64,000 bases of DNA from Garcia nutans (taxonomy: Eukaryota; Streptophyta; Magnoliopsida; Malpighiales; Euphorbiaceae): NCBI GenBank assembly GCA_947685225.1, contig CANTUV010000022.1:9962501-10026500 (forward strand). The letters run 5' to 3'. Position numbers and translations under genes: made by a program. The notes beneath the pieces are model-generated. The model worked only from the letters and a program-made list of their open reading frames with translations, was not told the origin of the DNA and made no database searches. Positions 34,849 through 47,500 of this stretch are shown one piece after another (position 1 is the stretch's first letter; each line of letters begins with the position of its first letter).

Positions 34849-36397
34849 AGTGGAGCTGGCGATAACAATCATAAATAATTGTATCCATAGAGTGGATATA
34901 GTTTTTTTTAAATAATAATAAATTTAAGCAAATTGTAAATTATTTAACAACTCAAAATGCATGGGTTCATGTAATGATTGTAGGTATTAAATATTTATTT
35001 AAAAATAGAGTATCATATCTGGAGGCAGATAAAATTCATAAAAAATAATAAATTGAAAATAATAAAAATTAATTTGAAATTGATATGTCCAAGTGGTGAG
35101 CATGATATGAAATAAAAAGAATAATAATAATAAAACAAAGCATAATTAGAAACCATAATCAAAAAGTGAATATGGTATTCCTATAAGTAAAAAAAATATA
35201 AACATCACAAATTATAAAATTGATTTCAGGCGCCACAAGATGCATTTTCTTTGCATAATCAATTTTTCGAATCTTATTTCTAGTAATATAGATTATTATT
35301 ATATGTCCAATCAAATCTCATACTTAATTGGTGGTGACGCCTGATATAATACATTTAGATTAACCAATAAAATAGTCAGAATCCGCTGAGAGCCATGCAC
35401 AATAACTAGTGTGAACAAATATTTTTTTTTTATCATGATGTTCCTTTTTTATTTGAACGTTTATGAATAATTTTGTATTATAGATAGGTAGAATATAGAA
35501 TGCAATTGCAATTATGAAAAATGTAATTATATTTCTGTAATAAAAATGTATTACAGTAGAATATTTTTTCAGAAAATTGAATTATTGTGATTTGCCATAT
35601 GGCGTGATTTGGATTCAAATACCAGTCGCAATCCTCATAGCAGCTCCTCAATCGTGTATAGGTGTGTGAAAAGAAAAATGGAAAGGTGAATTGACCAAAG
35701 TGTTGAAGTTGCAAAGTAGTTAGTGCAATTTTAACTTGTATAGATTTATAGACTAATTAAATGCAAAAATTATAATTTAATAAATATATGAGAAACTCAA
35801 TTAATTATAAAGCAAATTAGTTTTTATATAATATTAAATAATTAAATTTAACTAATTATAATAAATTGACAAAAATTGACTTAGATTATCTCAATTTTCA
35901 AAATACTGTAATGTGTAAATTGTTTAAAACTTATTTGAAAGAGTTACATCTTTGTAAAATTTAATATTTTTTGAATCTGAACTCAATCTCTTATCTGTTT
36001 CATACTTTCATCATATTAAAAATAAATTATATAATTACAAACTCATAATTGGCAGTTAAATGTGTCTTCTATTTTTGCGAGTAGATATATAGGATACAAT
36101 AGTTTTAAAACTAAAACTTATGAGATTTTTATGTAATATGCAAATAAAAATAAAATACAAAATTTTAAACCCAATTTAAAAAAATGACTTAATCTTAATA
36201 AATATATTTTTAAAAAAAAGTACAAGAGAGATTAGTGCATATAACACTTTGATAAAATACTTAAACATACAAAATTAACTAAAACAATCTTATTGGCATT
36301 AAAAATTATTAATAACAATAATAATAATAATAATAATAATTAAGCAGCAGCAAAGTGCATTTGGAACTGTGTTTATAATATCCCATTAATTATTATT
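34849..36397. other. AT-rich DNA downstream of phytocyanin copy 2
   Basis: No gene is supported. An (AAT)n run lies at 36306-36340 just past the copy 2 stop. The last 80 bp contain words shared with the 3' flanks of the other copies (AAGCAGCAG, TTATAAT...CCATTA), so the duplication unit included the 3' untranslated region. Confidence 0.5.
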
Positions 36398-37015
36398 TTA
36401 ATAAGGCCAACGACAAAGAAATGGCAAAACAAAGAACTTCATTCGACCAACATTGCAATGGAAGCCATCGCTGGCACCACAAGCAAAATAGTAAGGTTGC
36501 CATTTCTTCAACACGAACTTGAACCCTGCACCAGCTCCTTGTGACTCATTTGCGATCTTTACTGCATTAGTAAGGTTACAATTCATGTAACTCCACATGT
36601 CTGGTAGCAAATATACACTATGAGGATGTGTGTTGTTCTCACTTGGTGGATCATATTTAAACACTGCCAAAAATTTTAAAAAAAATATATATGAATGAAT
36701 TCTAATTTTATAGAATTTAAGATTTTTCAAATCAAAATTTAGTTATATAAACTTACCTAAAGTATCATTTACGTAGAAAGGAGCTTTCTTGAAAGCCCAA
36801 ACAGAATAATTAAATCCGAAAGTCCATTTGGCTGAACCACCCACAATAATGTTGTTAGGAGAATTTGTCCGACATGGACGACGGCCGCCATGTTTAGGAC
36901 CCCGACCACCATTGTTAAACCCATCTTGCCAATCTGGGTTAGCAAAACTAGCTTTCAATATAGAAAGACAAAGAACAAGGACAAGTCCTAGCTGAGTGAA
37001 TGTTGGACGTCCCAT
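36398..37015 (-). CDS. Phytocyanin-domain secreted protein, copy 2 (two exons)
   Basis: Exon 1 is 37015-36757 and exon 2 is 36663-36398, with a 93-bp GTAAGT...GCAG intron. The spliced protein has 174 residues. Residues 1-25 are a signal peptide (LGLVLVLCLSIL, then ASFA). Residues 26-55 are Gly/Arg-rich rather than His-rich. The plastocyanin-like domain opens IIVGGSAKWTFGF. Predicted ligands by alignment with copy 1 are His101 (HPHS), Cys148 and His155, with disulfide Cys115-Cys156. The axial position, Gln in the other copies, is Arg160 here (HCNVGRMK), which should not bind copper in the usual way. The exon 2 frame read without splicing would wrongly start in the intron. TATAAATA at 37134-37127 is a good core promoter, with the gene otherwise uninterrupted. 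Confidence 0.85.
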
Positions 37016-37160
37016 TTGAAAATGCTTGAATTATTTGTGGAAAAAAATAGGGGATAAAATGTTGATTCGGAAACAAAGGAATAATATTTCAACTCGTTGA
37101 TGAGAGGATATATACAAGTAATGTGTATTTATAAAGAGCCAAGGACAGCACAGAAAATGC
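37016..37160 (-). promoter_or_regulatory. Core promoter and leader of phytocyanin copy 2
   Basis: TATAAATA lies at 37134-37127 on the minus strand, about 112 bp before the ATG. The sequence between resembles the leader of copy 3 and the displaced leader of copy 1 (CACATTACTT, 'cctctcaac'-like words), so it is probably all transcribed leader. Confidence 0.6.
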
Positions 37161-39890
37161 AAAATTACCAAACTAATATTTTTTTAGTGTAAATATTAAT
37201 TTATTCAACGTTTATGTCATATAGTCAATTTTTTTTCAAACAATTCATAAAACATGTGAAATGTCATCTAAGGTTGTCAAGTCTAATTTCTTTAGAAAAT
37301 TATAATTAATTATTTAATTGAAAAGAATAATACACTATATATAATTCATTTTTAAAGCTTAAATAATTATAAAAATTGTTATAGTTTCTAAATCAAAGTA
37401 TATGTATAAAAACACAAAATTCAATCTCAATTACTTCCTTTTTAAGTTCAGTAAATAAAAATACATAGTTTTTTTTTTTTTCAAGTGATCATGAAAAAAA
37501 TGCGTATATTTTCAAATTATGAAGCAATGTACAATGTGTAAGTTAATTTGGTTTCCCTTCCTAAGTCAGTCCCCCACTTGTATCATTCATTGCATTTGAA
37601 TTTTTTCAATATTTATTATTATTTTCTTTATAAGTCATTGTTTGGTCGAAATGAAATGGAGATAATTAAATATAAATTTAATTAAAAGCAATTTCTTAAT
37701 AAGAAATAAAATATGTGTATATATATATATTAGAAATTAGTTTAACTTTTGTTATATTATTTTATCTGTTGTAAAATTTAGTTAATTATTTATAAAAAGA
37801 ATAATACCTGATGTCATTTTAATTATCTTCTAAAATTTCATGCGTGTAATGATATAAGTGGTTTAATTACTTAATACATAAATTTTTATTATATGCTTAT
37901 AAGCAAGGGCAAAACTAGATGGAAAGTTGGGATCCATAGCCCCAAACTTTCCAAAATTATTTTTATAGTCATATACTATTAACAAGGGTGCTACAGAAAA
38001 AAAAAAAAGAAGCATTAACTTCGGTTTAAAAATTTTTTAAATTGAAATTGAACTATGATTGATTATTAGTTAATCATATAAAATAAATTATTCGATTTTC
38101 TATTTAATTAATTTTTTTTAATAAGCCTTATCTGTTAATATATTTTTATAAGTATATTATATGGAACCTCAAAATTTAAAATTTTTATTCTAAGCTATAC
38201 ATTTTAAAATATAAGGCTTTCGACAAAAATATTAAAAAAAAGCCCTCAATGTGACAAAAGTATCAACTTCAATTTTTTTTTTTAAATACCAGATTTTTTT
38301 ATCAAATAATATCAAATATCAAAAAAAGTTATAACGACTTTATACTTAGTATATATTATATTTATATTTAGTATATATTGAGTTTATACTCAGTATATGT
38401 TGAGTTTTTTATATACAAATTATAGAATTAATAATTTTTTCACGTACTTTAAATATATACTAATAATTACATATTATAAAAAAATTACCAAATGTGTTAT
38501 GCAATCATATAGAGTTTACACTTAATATATAAAGAGTTTATTAAACAAAGATCTTTATATAAATAATTTATATTAATATTACAAAAAGTATTAAATAATT
38601 CATATATCACAATTCATTAATACAAAAATATTTCTATCACAAAAAATAAAAAACATAAACTGATGTATTGTACAAATATATAAAGTTTATACCTAGTGTA
38701 TATAGAATTTATAATTGGTGTATAAAAAATTTATATTTAATATACGAAGAGTTTATCACATGCAATATAAACAAAATAAAATAAACATTTCACATATAAT
38801 ATACCCAAAAATAACACAAGAAAAACACACAAAAAAATAATAAAACACCAAAAACAAAATAAAAACTAGAACACAAAAAGAATATGAAGTTACTATAATC
38901 TAAAATAAAAAATATTATGAAGCATCCCCATTAGATGAGATATTTGTTAAAGTTATTATTACAAATACTTTTCAATAAAATTTTTTTTAAATTGCTATTG
39001 ATAATTTTTTATAAAATTCCTCATTTTATTTTCTACTTTTTTTTATTATTAAAACTCTCCCAACGATTTTAGAATGGAAATGTCATAGTTTAATAAAACA
39101 ATTGAAAATTAAAAAAAAAAAAAGAGTTCAATAGATAAAATTTAATGAGTTGAAGGTTCAAAAATAATTTTTTTTCCAAAATACATTTTATGTGAAATAC
39201 AGCAATTACTTTTTTTTCTTTTGAAATATGCTAATCACTGAAATAAAAAATAAATTTAATTACCTTTCAGTTTTAAACTCATTGGTATATCACTTGAAAA
39301 AAATTAAAGTATGGATTAATGATATATAGATTAATTAGTTTAAATTCACTGTTTTTCTTCTTTTCCTACGCAACTGCGATGTCATGATGATGATTGCTCA
39401 GCCTTTCTGCAATTCAGGGAAAGACTTCGTAAAAGGAAAAGACTTTGTAAAATTATGGTAAAAAAAAAAAGCACAATGAAAAAGCAAAAAGAAAAAATTA
39501 GTAAAAAAGAAAAAATTTGAAAAAAAGGTGAAGTGTGTAATTTCTCCTAATAAATAATCTCTCTATCCCAAAATAATATGAATTTTTATCATCTCAAATA
39601 TATTTAAAAAATTAATTAATTAATTAATTAAATTTTTTTTATAAATTACTCATTTTACTCTATTTATGCTGAATAATTAATTATTAATTGTTATAAATAT
39701 TAAAAATTAAAATAGTTATTGATTGGATAAAAGATAATTATAATATAGAAAAAATAAATAATTAAATATAATATTGTTGGTTATAAAATATTTAAATAGA
39801 AATATAATAGTTAATTTATAATGTAATTATAATTTAAAAAAAGTAATTGGATTATATTTTAGGATAAATATGTAGAAATTACACAGACTT
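37161..39890. other. AT-rich intergenic DNA
   Basis: No gene is supported. A GC-richer phrase at about 37908-37960 ('gcaagggcaaaactagatgg...ccatagcccc') resembles the end of a repeat also hinted at near 19212. 38340-38760 holds several diverged copies of 'agtatat(a)g/a agttta' (for example AGTTTATACTCAGTATAT), a local low-order repeat. A poly(A)-rich stretch ends near 39530. Confidence 0.4.
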
Positions 39891-40258
39891 TGTGAGTGTT
39901 GTGCTAAATATATGTGTTAAGGCCCAATCTATATCACCTTATATGTCCCTCAAGTGTAACTGGGCCTAGCTCAAGTGCAACTGGACCTAGCTCAATTGTA
40001 ACTTGCCAAATATGAATGGCAGTTCAGAATCATCTGGCGATTAGTCTATGTATTGGGCCAAATATACAGTAACCATATAAATAGATTTGGAATCTTATCT
40101 CAATACAAAACCAATTGGCTTGTGTTAAGGTCCAATCTATACCTCCTTATATGTTATTATATTTTATTATACTTTTCAGACGTGAAATTCATTTATATTC
40201 TCCAACAAAATAAAAAAAAAGTGTCTATTATTTTGAGACGTTCATTTAAATTGTTATT
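39890..40258. repeat. Short direct repeat pair around GTGTTAAGG(C/T)CCAATCTAT
   Basis: The phrase GTGTTAAGGCCCAATCTATA at about 39919 returns as GTGTTAAGGTCCAATCTATA at about 40123, each followed by 'cctTATATG'. Between them are three copies of a 'caagtgtaactgggcctagct' phrase (39958-40000). The outer copies are about 205 bp apart, which looks like a small LTR-like or tandem duplication. Confidence 0.5.
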
Positions 40259-40965
40259 TTTTTTATCGATAAAATCAAATTTTATTACTAAAAGAACATG
40301 AACTCTTTACAGTATGATCAATATTCACAGCAAACAAATTGACCGATTTCCCACAGTTCCAGCAACAACAGTACAGAACTCCATGTCTTCCAAACATCAA
40401 CAACAACAACAACAACAACACAAAGGCCAAACCGCAAGGCACAAAGGCCAAACCATCCTCAAACTAAAGAATAGCATCAATTCAAACCATCAGCAACTGA
40501 TATGGAACTGCAGCACCCAGCAAGCCATTTCATTCGAAAACAAAATCTCAGATCAGCAAATTAAGGCACATATCAGCATAAGTAGAGCAGTCAGTACCAC
40601 CAGACACTACTGCACAAAACCTGCTCGAGCCACCCAAGAAATCACAGCCCCATCCCCGCACAGTCCCGCCCCAGTTCAATATACATTCAAATTTTATGTA
40701 TTAAATGTATATTTCACAATTTTTTCCTTAAAAATATCTATTGCCTTATTTTCCAGGATAGGACCTCATAAAGGAACGAGAGCTGTTGAGAGGTTCCATA
40801 TTGCCGAGCCGAAGGTGAGCACTTCTGTACGTGATCGTAGTATATCACATCGTCTCGTCCCCGCTGCATTGAAGAGTACCTATGCACTATGTTCCGGTTC
40901 ACTGATAAGGAAGATAGAGTTGGGGTGGAGGTCTACGATGGGTTTTATTTGTTATCAATGAATAT
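40259..40965 (-). other. Possible non-LTR retroelement 3' end plus unassigned GC-richer segment
   Basis: On the minus strand the segment closes with TTTAGTAATAAAATTTGATT then TTATCGATAAAAAAAAT, much like a LINE 3' end with a short poly(A). Upstream of it is a (TTG)n run (40397-40421). On the plus strand 40314-40961 is open for 215 codons (QQQQQQQ from (CAA)n, then Ser/Thr-rich). I do not recognise the protein and suspect chance. The last 220 bp (40755-40965) are more GC-rich than the surroundings, preceded by an AG after a pyrimidine tract (40735-40757), and could be a captured exon fragment. Confidence 0.3.
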
Positions 40966-41242
40966 TTGCACATAAATAAATGTTTTACAATATAATAATA
41001 GTAATAAAAATCCAAATTTTTTATATTAATCTTACAAACTCATTTTTTTTTTCAAAGACTATTTTTGGCTGCCCTAAAAACATAATAAAACTACAACAAG
41101 TCAACAACTGATTTGCATCAGCTAATATCCAAGGCAAAATGCTTAACATGCAAATTAATAAAACTACAACAAAACTATTGATAGAAAAAATTAAGCAGCA
41201 CTGCTTCTTCCCCGGACTGTTTATAATTTTTTCCATTAGTTA

Positions 41243-42029
41243 TTAATAATTCCAACGGCGAAGATATGGTAGAACGAAGAACCTCATCTGGCCGACATTA
41301 CAGTGGAAGCCATTGCCGGCACCACAGGCAAAATAGTAAGGTTGTCGTTTCTTCAACACGAACTTGAATCCCCCACCAGCTCCATGCGACTCATCTGCAA
41401 TCTTTATTGCGTTGGTAAGGTTACAAGTCATGTAACTCCACATGTCTGATAGCAAGTAGACGTTATGAGGATGTGTGTTGTTCTTACTTGGTGGATCATA
41501 CTTGAACACTGCAAAAATCATGCTAATCTAATTAAAAAATTTTCTTTTCAGAAATACATCCTATAATTTTCGTAGTTTGTATTATATTAAAATGTATACC
41601 TCTGAAAGTGAGGTATATTTTTGATAGACTAGATATATACCAAATATATACCTTTAAAAGTGAGACTTTTAAATTGGAAGTGGAAAAGTAAATATTTAAA
41701 AAAGAAAGGGAAAACTGAGTATTAATTTGCGAAAATATTTCTTTTTTTTACAATTAAAAAAAATGCCAAACATATAACTTACCTAAAATATCATTAACAT
41801 AGAATGGACCTTTGTTAAAGGCCCAAAGAGAGTAGTCAAAACCGAAATTCCAGTCAGTGGAACCACCCACAATAAATTTTTTAGGAATAAATGGTTTTTT
41901 CAGACGATAAAAACCATGTTTAGAACCAAAGTCACCATTGCTAAAATCTTTATTGGCCATGCTAGCTGCCAACATGGAACCACAAAGCACAAGGACAAGT
42001 AGCCCCAGCTGAGTGTATGTTGAACCCAT
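41243..42029 (-). CDS. Phytocyanin-domain secreted protein, copy 3 (two exons)
   Basis: Exon 1 is 42029-41783 and exon 2 is 41508-41243, with a 274-bp GTAAGT...GCAG intron, longer than in its paralogues. The spliced protein has 170 residues. Signal peptide 1-25 (LGLLVLVLCGSML, ASMA) precedes NKDFSNGDFG, a shorter linker lacking the His cluster of copy 1. The domain opens FIVGGSTDWNFGF. Predicted copper ligands are His97 (HPHN), Cys144, His151 and axial Gln156 (HCNVGQMR), with disulfide Cys111-Cys152. So it looks competent to bind copper. The last residues (LPYLRRWNY) lack a clear hydrophobic GPI-anchor tail, as in the other copies, so all three are probably soluble and secreted. TATATAAAC at about 42145-42153 (minus strand) is the likely TATA box. 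Confidence 0.85.
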
Positions 42030-42160
42030 TTCTTCAATTCAGATTAAAAATCAAAATTAAAAAAAAAATTTGATGGGAAAAATTATAAGAAGCAAACTTA
42101 GAACTGTTTCAGTGCAATGTTGAAAGGATAAAGTAGTAATGTGTTTATATAGAAAGCCAG
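42030..42160 (-). promoter_or_regulatory. Core promoter and leader of phytocyanin copy 3
   Basis: A TATATAAAC box about 120 bp before the ATG (minus strand) is followed by ACACATTACTACTTTATCC, similar to copy 2. The leader then runs to the ATG through an A/T tract. Confidence 0.6.
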
Positions 42161-43431
42161 AGAAGGAAAGTAAATGAGGAAAATTGCCAATTGGTACCTT
42201 TCAGTATAATTTATTGGTGCATGTGACATTGTCTGATTTTGCGCAAGTACATGTGAAGTTCACTGGGACTTAACAATTTACTGTTTTAGTACTCAATACA
42301 AAATTATCTTCACTCCAAAAAGTTCAAATTCAAGTATTCATTCATTATTATAATGCAAGTTTTTATCGATTTGATGAAAATAATTAGTATAAAATCTTTT
42401 TATTATTATTATTATTATTCACTTGCAGTACTGTTTCGTTTAATTTGGCATTCCATGCACAAAATTAAATGATTAACTAACTTTAAAGAAATATATGATA
42501 TAATTTATTTTAAAATTTAAATTATAATTCTTAATCAAATTAGATAACTATTTAATTAATTTGATTATATTCAAGTAATTAAATTATATATGTTTAGTTA
42601 AGACTTGATTTATATATGTTTATCTTATGAAGTTTCAAAATAAAATGAATTAAGAAAATAAAATATATTGATTTCGTATTACATAAAAAATATTTAGAAT
42701 AATTATATAAAATTTAACTAATTTAATAGAATTGAGTAGAATTTTTCGAATTCAGATGTTGACTTTGACATAATCTTATACCAACTTCATTAAATTTAGG
42801 TTCTTTTCCCAAGTGAGTCCCCCCATTTGCATTTTCCTCATTATTATATATGAATATGTTATCATTTTCCTGTTCATATAAGAGTCAACATTTAACATTT
42901 TATTTGGTTCAAAGAAATGAAAGTGGGATTAAGAAAAGAAATACCATTTTCTTAATTTTAATTTGGTGAAAGAAAGAAATATGGATGAATCTATCACATG
43001 AAAGAACTCAATTTCTTGAGTGGGCCGGAGAGTGCGATGGGTTGGTGTGGCAATTGGCATTGAGTTTCTGCTAATCAACGAAATCATATAATTATTTTTT
43101 AATTTTCTTTATATTTTTTAGTTTTAGTTAGTCTCTAATTTTGACGAAAACAAAAGTAAATGCGGCCTGAAAATCTGCCATTTTAACTGAATTAAATTGT
43201 TGTAATTTAAAAGTAAAAATAAAAAATAAAGAATTTTTAGATCTAAAAGTTTGGTTTCTTGTTCCATGAATCTGATCTGAGTATGCATGATGTAATGATG
43301 ATGATAGCAGAGTTAATAATATTAAGCACTAGCAAATTAAAATAATAAATTTTGAAATAAAACTACAAATTTTAAAGGTTATTATTTTTCCAAACTCCTG
43401 TAAAAACAGTTCTTTGGTATGAATATATATT
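42161..43431. other. AT-rich intergenic DNA
   Basis: No gene is supported. A (TTA)n run lies at 42398-42420. The 5' border of the Ale-like Copia is placed at its right-hand end. Confidence 0.45.
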
Positions 43432-43731
43432 TGGTGGATGTGCATAACTATAACTCCTAATCAATTATTATTTTGAGATCAAAATAGTTATTTAATAAAA
43501 CTTTTTATATTTTTACATGTATTATGACTCTTCACTTTGTAATTGAAAAATTAATTATAATCCTATTAATTGTGACCCTTCATTTTGTAACTTATAAACA
43601 TCAACCTATAAATAGTATTCTAATGTTATTTTGAGGTAATAAGAAGAAAAAGATATTTTGCTCCTATTTATTTATTTTTCTTCAATTTCTTGTCTTGTTT
43701 TGATTTTATTATATTTAACTTCTATTTTACA
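43432..43731 (+). repeat. Probable 5' LTR of the Ale-like host
   Basis: A TATAAATA box is at 43607-43614, followed by an A/G then pyrimidine-rich transcribed-type region ending near TTTTACA (43731). Directly after is a degenerate primer-site phrase (TTTCAGCACAAG, 43738-43749). The start at TGGTGGATG (43432) is a guess; no second LTR is in view to confirm it. Confidence 0.5.
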
Positions 43732-43780
43732 ATGTGCTTTCAGCACAAGTTTGCTTAAAGTAAAAGATTTTAGAATATAA

Positions 43781-44509
43781 TATTATACAGCGGGTGTTAA
43801 TAATATACAAATTACTTGTTATTATATAAGTAAATAGTTCATGAAATATTATACTAAAAATAAATATCAAAAAAGTTTTCAGAAAAGGATAGAGGGATCA
43901 CAGACGGTCCCTCTTAAAACTCAGTCTCCTTAGACAGAATTTTACTCGAACAATTAATAGCATAATATAATAAAACAACTATACTTGATAATAGCTTTAA
44001 TATTGAGACAAAAATAGCACACCAAATTTAACGTGGTTCACCCATTAATTTGGGCTACGTCCACGGGATAAATTTCGAATAAATTTCTTCCACTAATAAA
44101 TAGTATATTACAAGAGAGAGACTTTTCTAGAAAAATAATATTCTAGAAGTACAACACTCACAAATGAGATAAACCCAAAATAGTGATAAGTGTTTTTCAA
44201 ACACCTAAAATAAAATCTCACTATTTTATCACTCAAAATATTATCTTACAAATAATATTTTTCTCTCCTCTTTAATTTTTTCTTTCAAAAACTAGTTATA
44301 TATTAATAAGGGGAGGGAAGGCCTATTTATAGGCCTTCCCTCTCCCACTTTATGTTGTAACACAGCTTGTAAAAGGCAAGCTATGACACAACTTGCATTT
44401 GCAAGCTTGTCACAGCTTGCATTTTGCAAGCTGTGACTTTCCTTCTTTCTTTCCTTTTTTATTTGTTTTTTTTAATTTATCGGTCCCACTTGAGTGGGAC
44501 ACCACCATA
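43781..44509 (-). repeat. 3' LTR of the Tork-like element
   Basis: 729 bp. It contains inverted CAAGCTTG/GCAAGC phrases at 44370-44440 and the shared GAGTGGGACACCACCA end. A TATA-like TATTTATAGGCC (44320-44335) is present in both LTRs. Confidence 0.85.
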
Positions 44510-44529
44510 AATCTCCTCCTCACACTCAA

Positions 44530-47500
44530 GTGGGTGAAACTTTCATACCAGCAATCCTTTTATATGTAACAATCTTCTCTAAATGTAGAGCTTTAGTCAT
44601 CATGTCAGAGCCATTATCATTTATGTGAATCTTTTCAAGCTGAAACTGTTTCATCTCGAGTGCATCTCAAATTCAGTGATATCTCACATCAATATGCTTT
44701 GATCGTGAGTGAAAAGTAGAGTTTTTACTGAGATGAATGACACTCTGACTGTCACAGTATAATACATACTTCTCTTGCTCAAAACTCAACTCTTGCAGAA
44801 ACTTTTTCATCCATAATAGCTCCTTGCTTGCTTCTGTTGCAGCTATAAACTCTGTCTCAATGGTAGAAAGAGCAACACATTTCTGTAGTTTTTACTGCCA
44901 TGGTACAGCTTCCCCTGCAAAGGTAATCAAATATCTCAAAGTAGACTTTCTTGAATCAACATCATCGGCCATATCCGCATCTGTATAGCCAACTAACACA
45001 TGATTGGTGGTTTCAAAACACCAACATACTTTAGAAGTACCATAGAGATATCTGAGAATTCATTTCACTGCATCCCAATGTTCCTTATCAAGATTTGAAA
45101 GGAACCGACTCACTACTCCAACTGCGTGAGCAATATCTGGTCTTGTGCATACCATGGCATACATCAAACTTCCAACGGCTGAGGCATAAGGCACCTTCTC
45201 CATTTCTTCCTTCTTCTTTTCCATCGAAGGGCTTTGTTTGAAACTAAGCTTAAAGTAATTAGCAAGAGGACAACTAACATCTTTAGCTTTGTCCATGTTG
45301 AACTTGTAAAGTACTTTCTCAATGTACTTCTCTTATGACAACCATAACTTTTTGGCACTTTTATCTTTAGTAATCTTCATGCCAAGAATCTGCTTTGCCT
45401 ACCCTAAGTCTTTCATTGCAAAAGAATTACTCAGCTGCTTTTTCAAGCTGTTGATTTTGAAAACATTCCGGCCAACAATCAACATATCATCCACATATAA
45501 CAAAAGGATGATGAAATCGTCATCAGAGAATTTCTTTACAAAAATACAATGGTTTAAAGTAGTCTTCTTGTACCATTGATCTCCCATAACTGATTCAAAC
45601 TTTCTATACTACTGTCTCGGTGCCTGCTTTAAGCCATATAAGCTTTTCTTTAACTTGTAAACATGATCTTCTTTTCCTCTTTTCTTGAAACCCTCTGGTT
45701 GCTCCATGAATATTTCTTCTTTCTAATCACCTTGAAGGAAAAGCATTCTTAACATCCATCTGCTCGATTTTCAAGTCTAAACTTGCAGCTAATCCCAGCA
45801 CTATATAAATGGATGTCATCTTCACCACTGGTGAAAAAATCTCATCAAAGTCAATTCCTTTCCTTTAGCTGAATCCTTTAACAAATAATCTGACTTTGAA
45901 TCGTGGTTGGGAACTGTGTTCTTTATGTTTTATCCTGAACACCCACTTATTCTTTAAAGCCCTCTTACTTGTTAGTAACTTCACCAGCTCAAAAGTTTTA
46001 TTTTCATGCAAAGATTTTATCTCATCTTGCATGGCTTCAATCCATTCTTCCCTATTCTCATCTACTATAGCTTCTTGGTAATTCTAAGGTTCTCCCCCAT
46101 CAATAAGCAACACATACTAATCATTAGAGTATCTAGTAGAAGGTTGCTAGTTCCAGTAAATCTCCTTAATGGACCCTGAGGAACTTCTGCTGCTGGTGGT
46201 GTTTGATTTTCAATCTAGTCCTCATCATCATCTAATTGGACCTTTGTGGGAGCATCGATGTCAGGATTTTCTGGCTAACGATTTTGTATTTCATCTCCAA
46301 CTTGTCTTGGTACCACCTTTGGATGAACTAACTTTAAGTTTGTTGAGTCACCATTGAATTCAGGAACATTCTTTTTCACTTTGCTGATGTCTTCAATGGT
46401 TTGATCTTCAACAAACACAACATCACGGCTTCTGACAAGCTTTTTCTGAACTGATCATAAAATCTATAGCCAGGTTGATCATGATCTTGACCATAGCCAA
46501 TAAATACACATTCACGTTTCTTAACATCAAGCTTCGACCTCTCATCCTTAGGAATGTGTACAAAAGCTTTACAGCCAAACACCTACAAATGATGATAGGG
46601 AATATCCTTTCCTGACCACACATTCTCTGAAATATTATACTGAAGAGGAATACATGGTGAAAAATTGAGTACATGTACTACAACATATAGAGCTTCACCC
46701 TAAAATGTCTTAGGTAACTTTAAATGTGAGAGCAAACATCTGACTCTCTCCATCCCGCTAAGCCATTCAATTGTGGTGTTTTTGGAGGTGTTGTTTGATG
46801 TCAGATACCATGCATCTTGCAGTATGCATCAAATGATCCAATATATTCTCCATCATTGTCTGTCTAAATACATTTCAACTTCTACTTAGTTTCCCTTTCA
46901 ACTAAAGCATGGAATTGCTTGAACACGTCTAGCACTTAGTCTTTTTAACTTCAAAGTGTATACCCACATCTTTCTTGAGTGATCATCAATGAAAGTCACA
47001 AGAGTATTGAGCATCACTAAGTGACTTTGACATTGGTCCACACAGATCTAAGTGAATCATATCCAATACATTCTTCATTTTGGAAGAAGTAAAACCTTTG
47101 AAAGCAACTCTGTTTTATTTTTCGGCCAGTCAGTCAGCACATTTCTTTAAATCCACTTTATCAATTTTGGATAATGCATTCTTTTTTATCAATTGTGTCA
47201 TCCCTTTCTCGCCCATATGACCGAGTCTTCTATGTCACAACTCAGTCAGATTTTCTTTCTCCACTGCTTTAACGGAATCACTGGAGAGCTTCGCCTACAT
47301 CACATATAGCTTGGAGTACTTTTTGCCTTTTTCATATACCAAGAAGCCTTTAGTAAGTTTCTATTGACCATTCTTGAAAGTACTGTTGAAACCTTCATCA
47401 TCAAGTATGCCAACGGGAATCAGGTTTAGCCGAAGGTTGGGAATATGTCTGACATCTTTCAAGAGTAGCCTTGTCCCATTTCTTGTCTCCAAACAAATAT

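Noticed and set aside
40314..40961. 215-codon plus-strand frame with a Gln run
   Set aside because: The Gln run comes from (CAA)n, the frame crosses a probable LINE tail, and no domain is visible; kept only as an unassigned segment.
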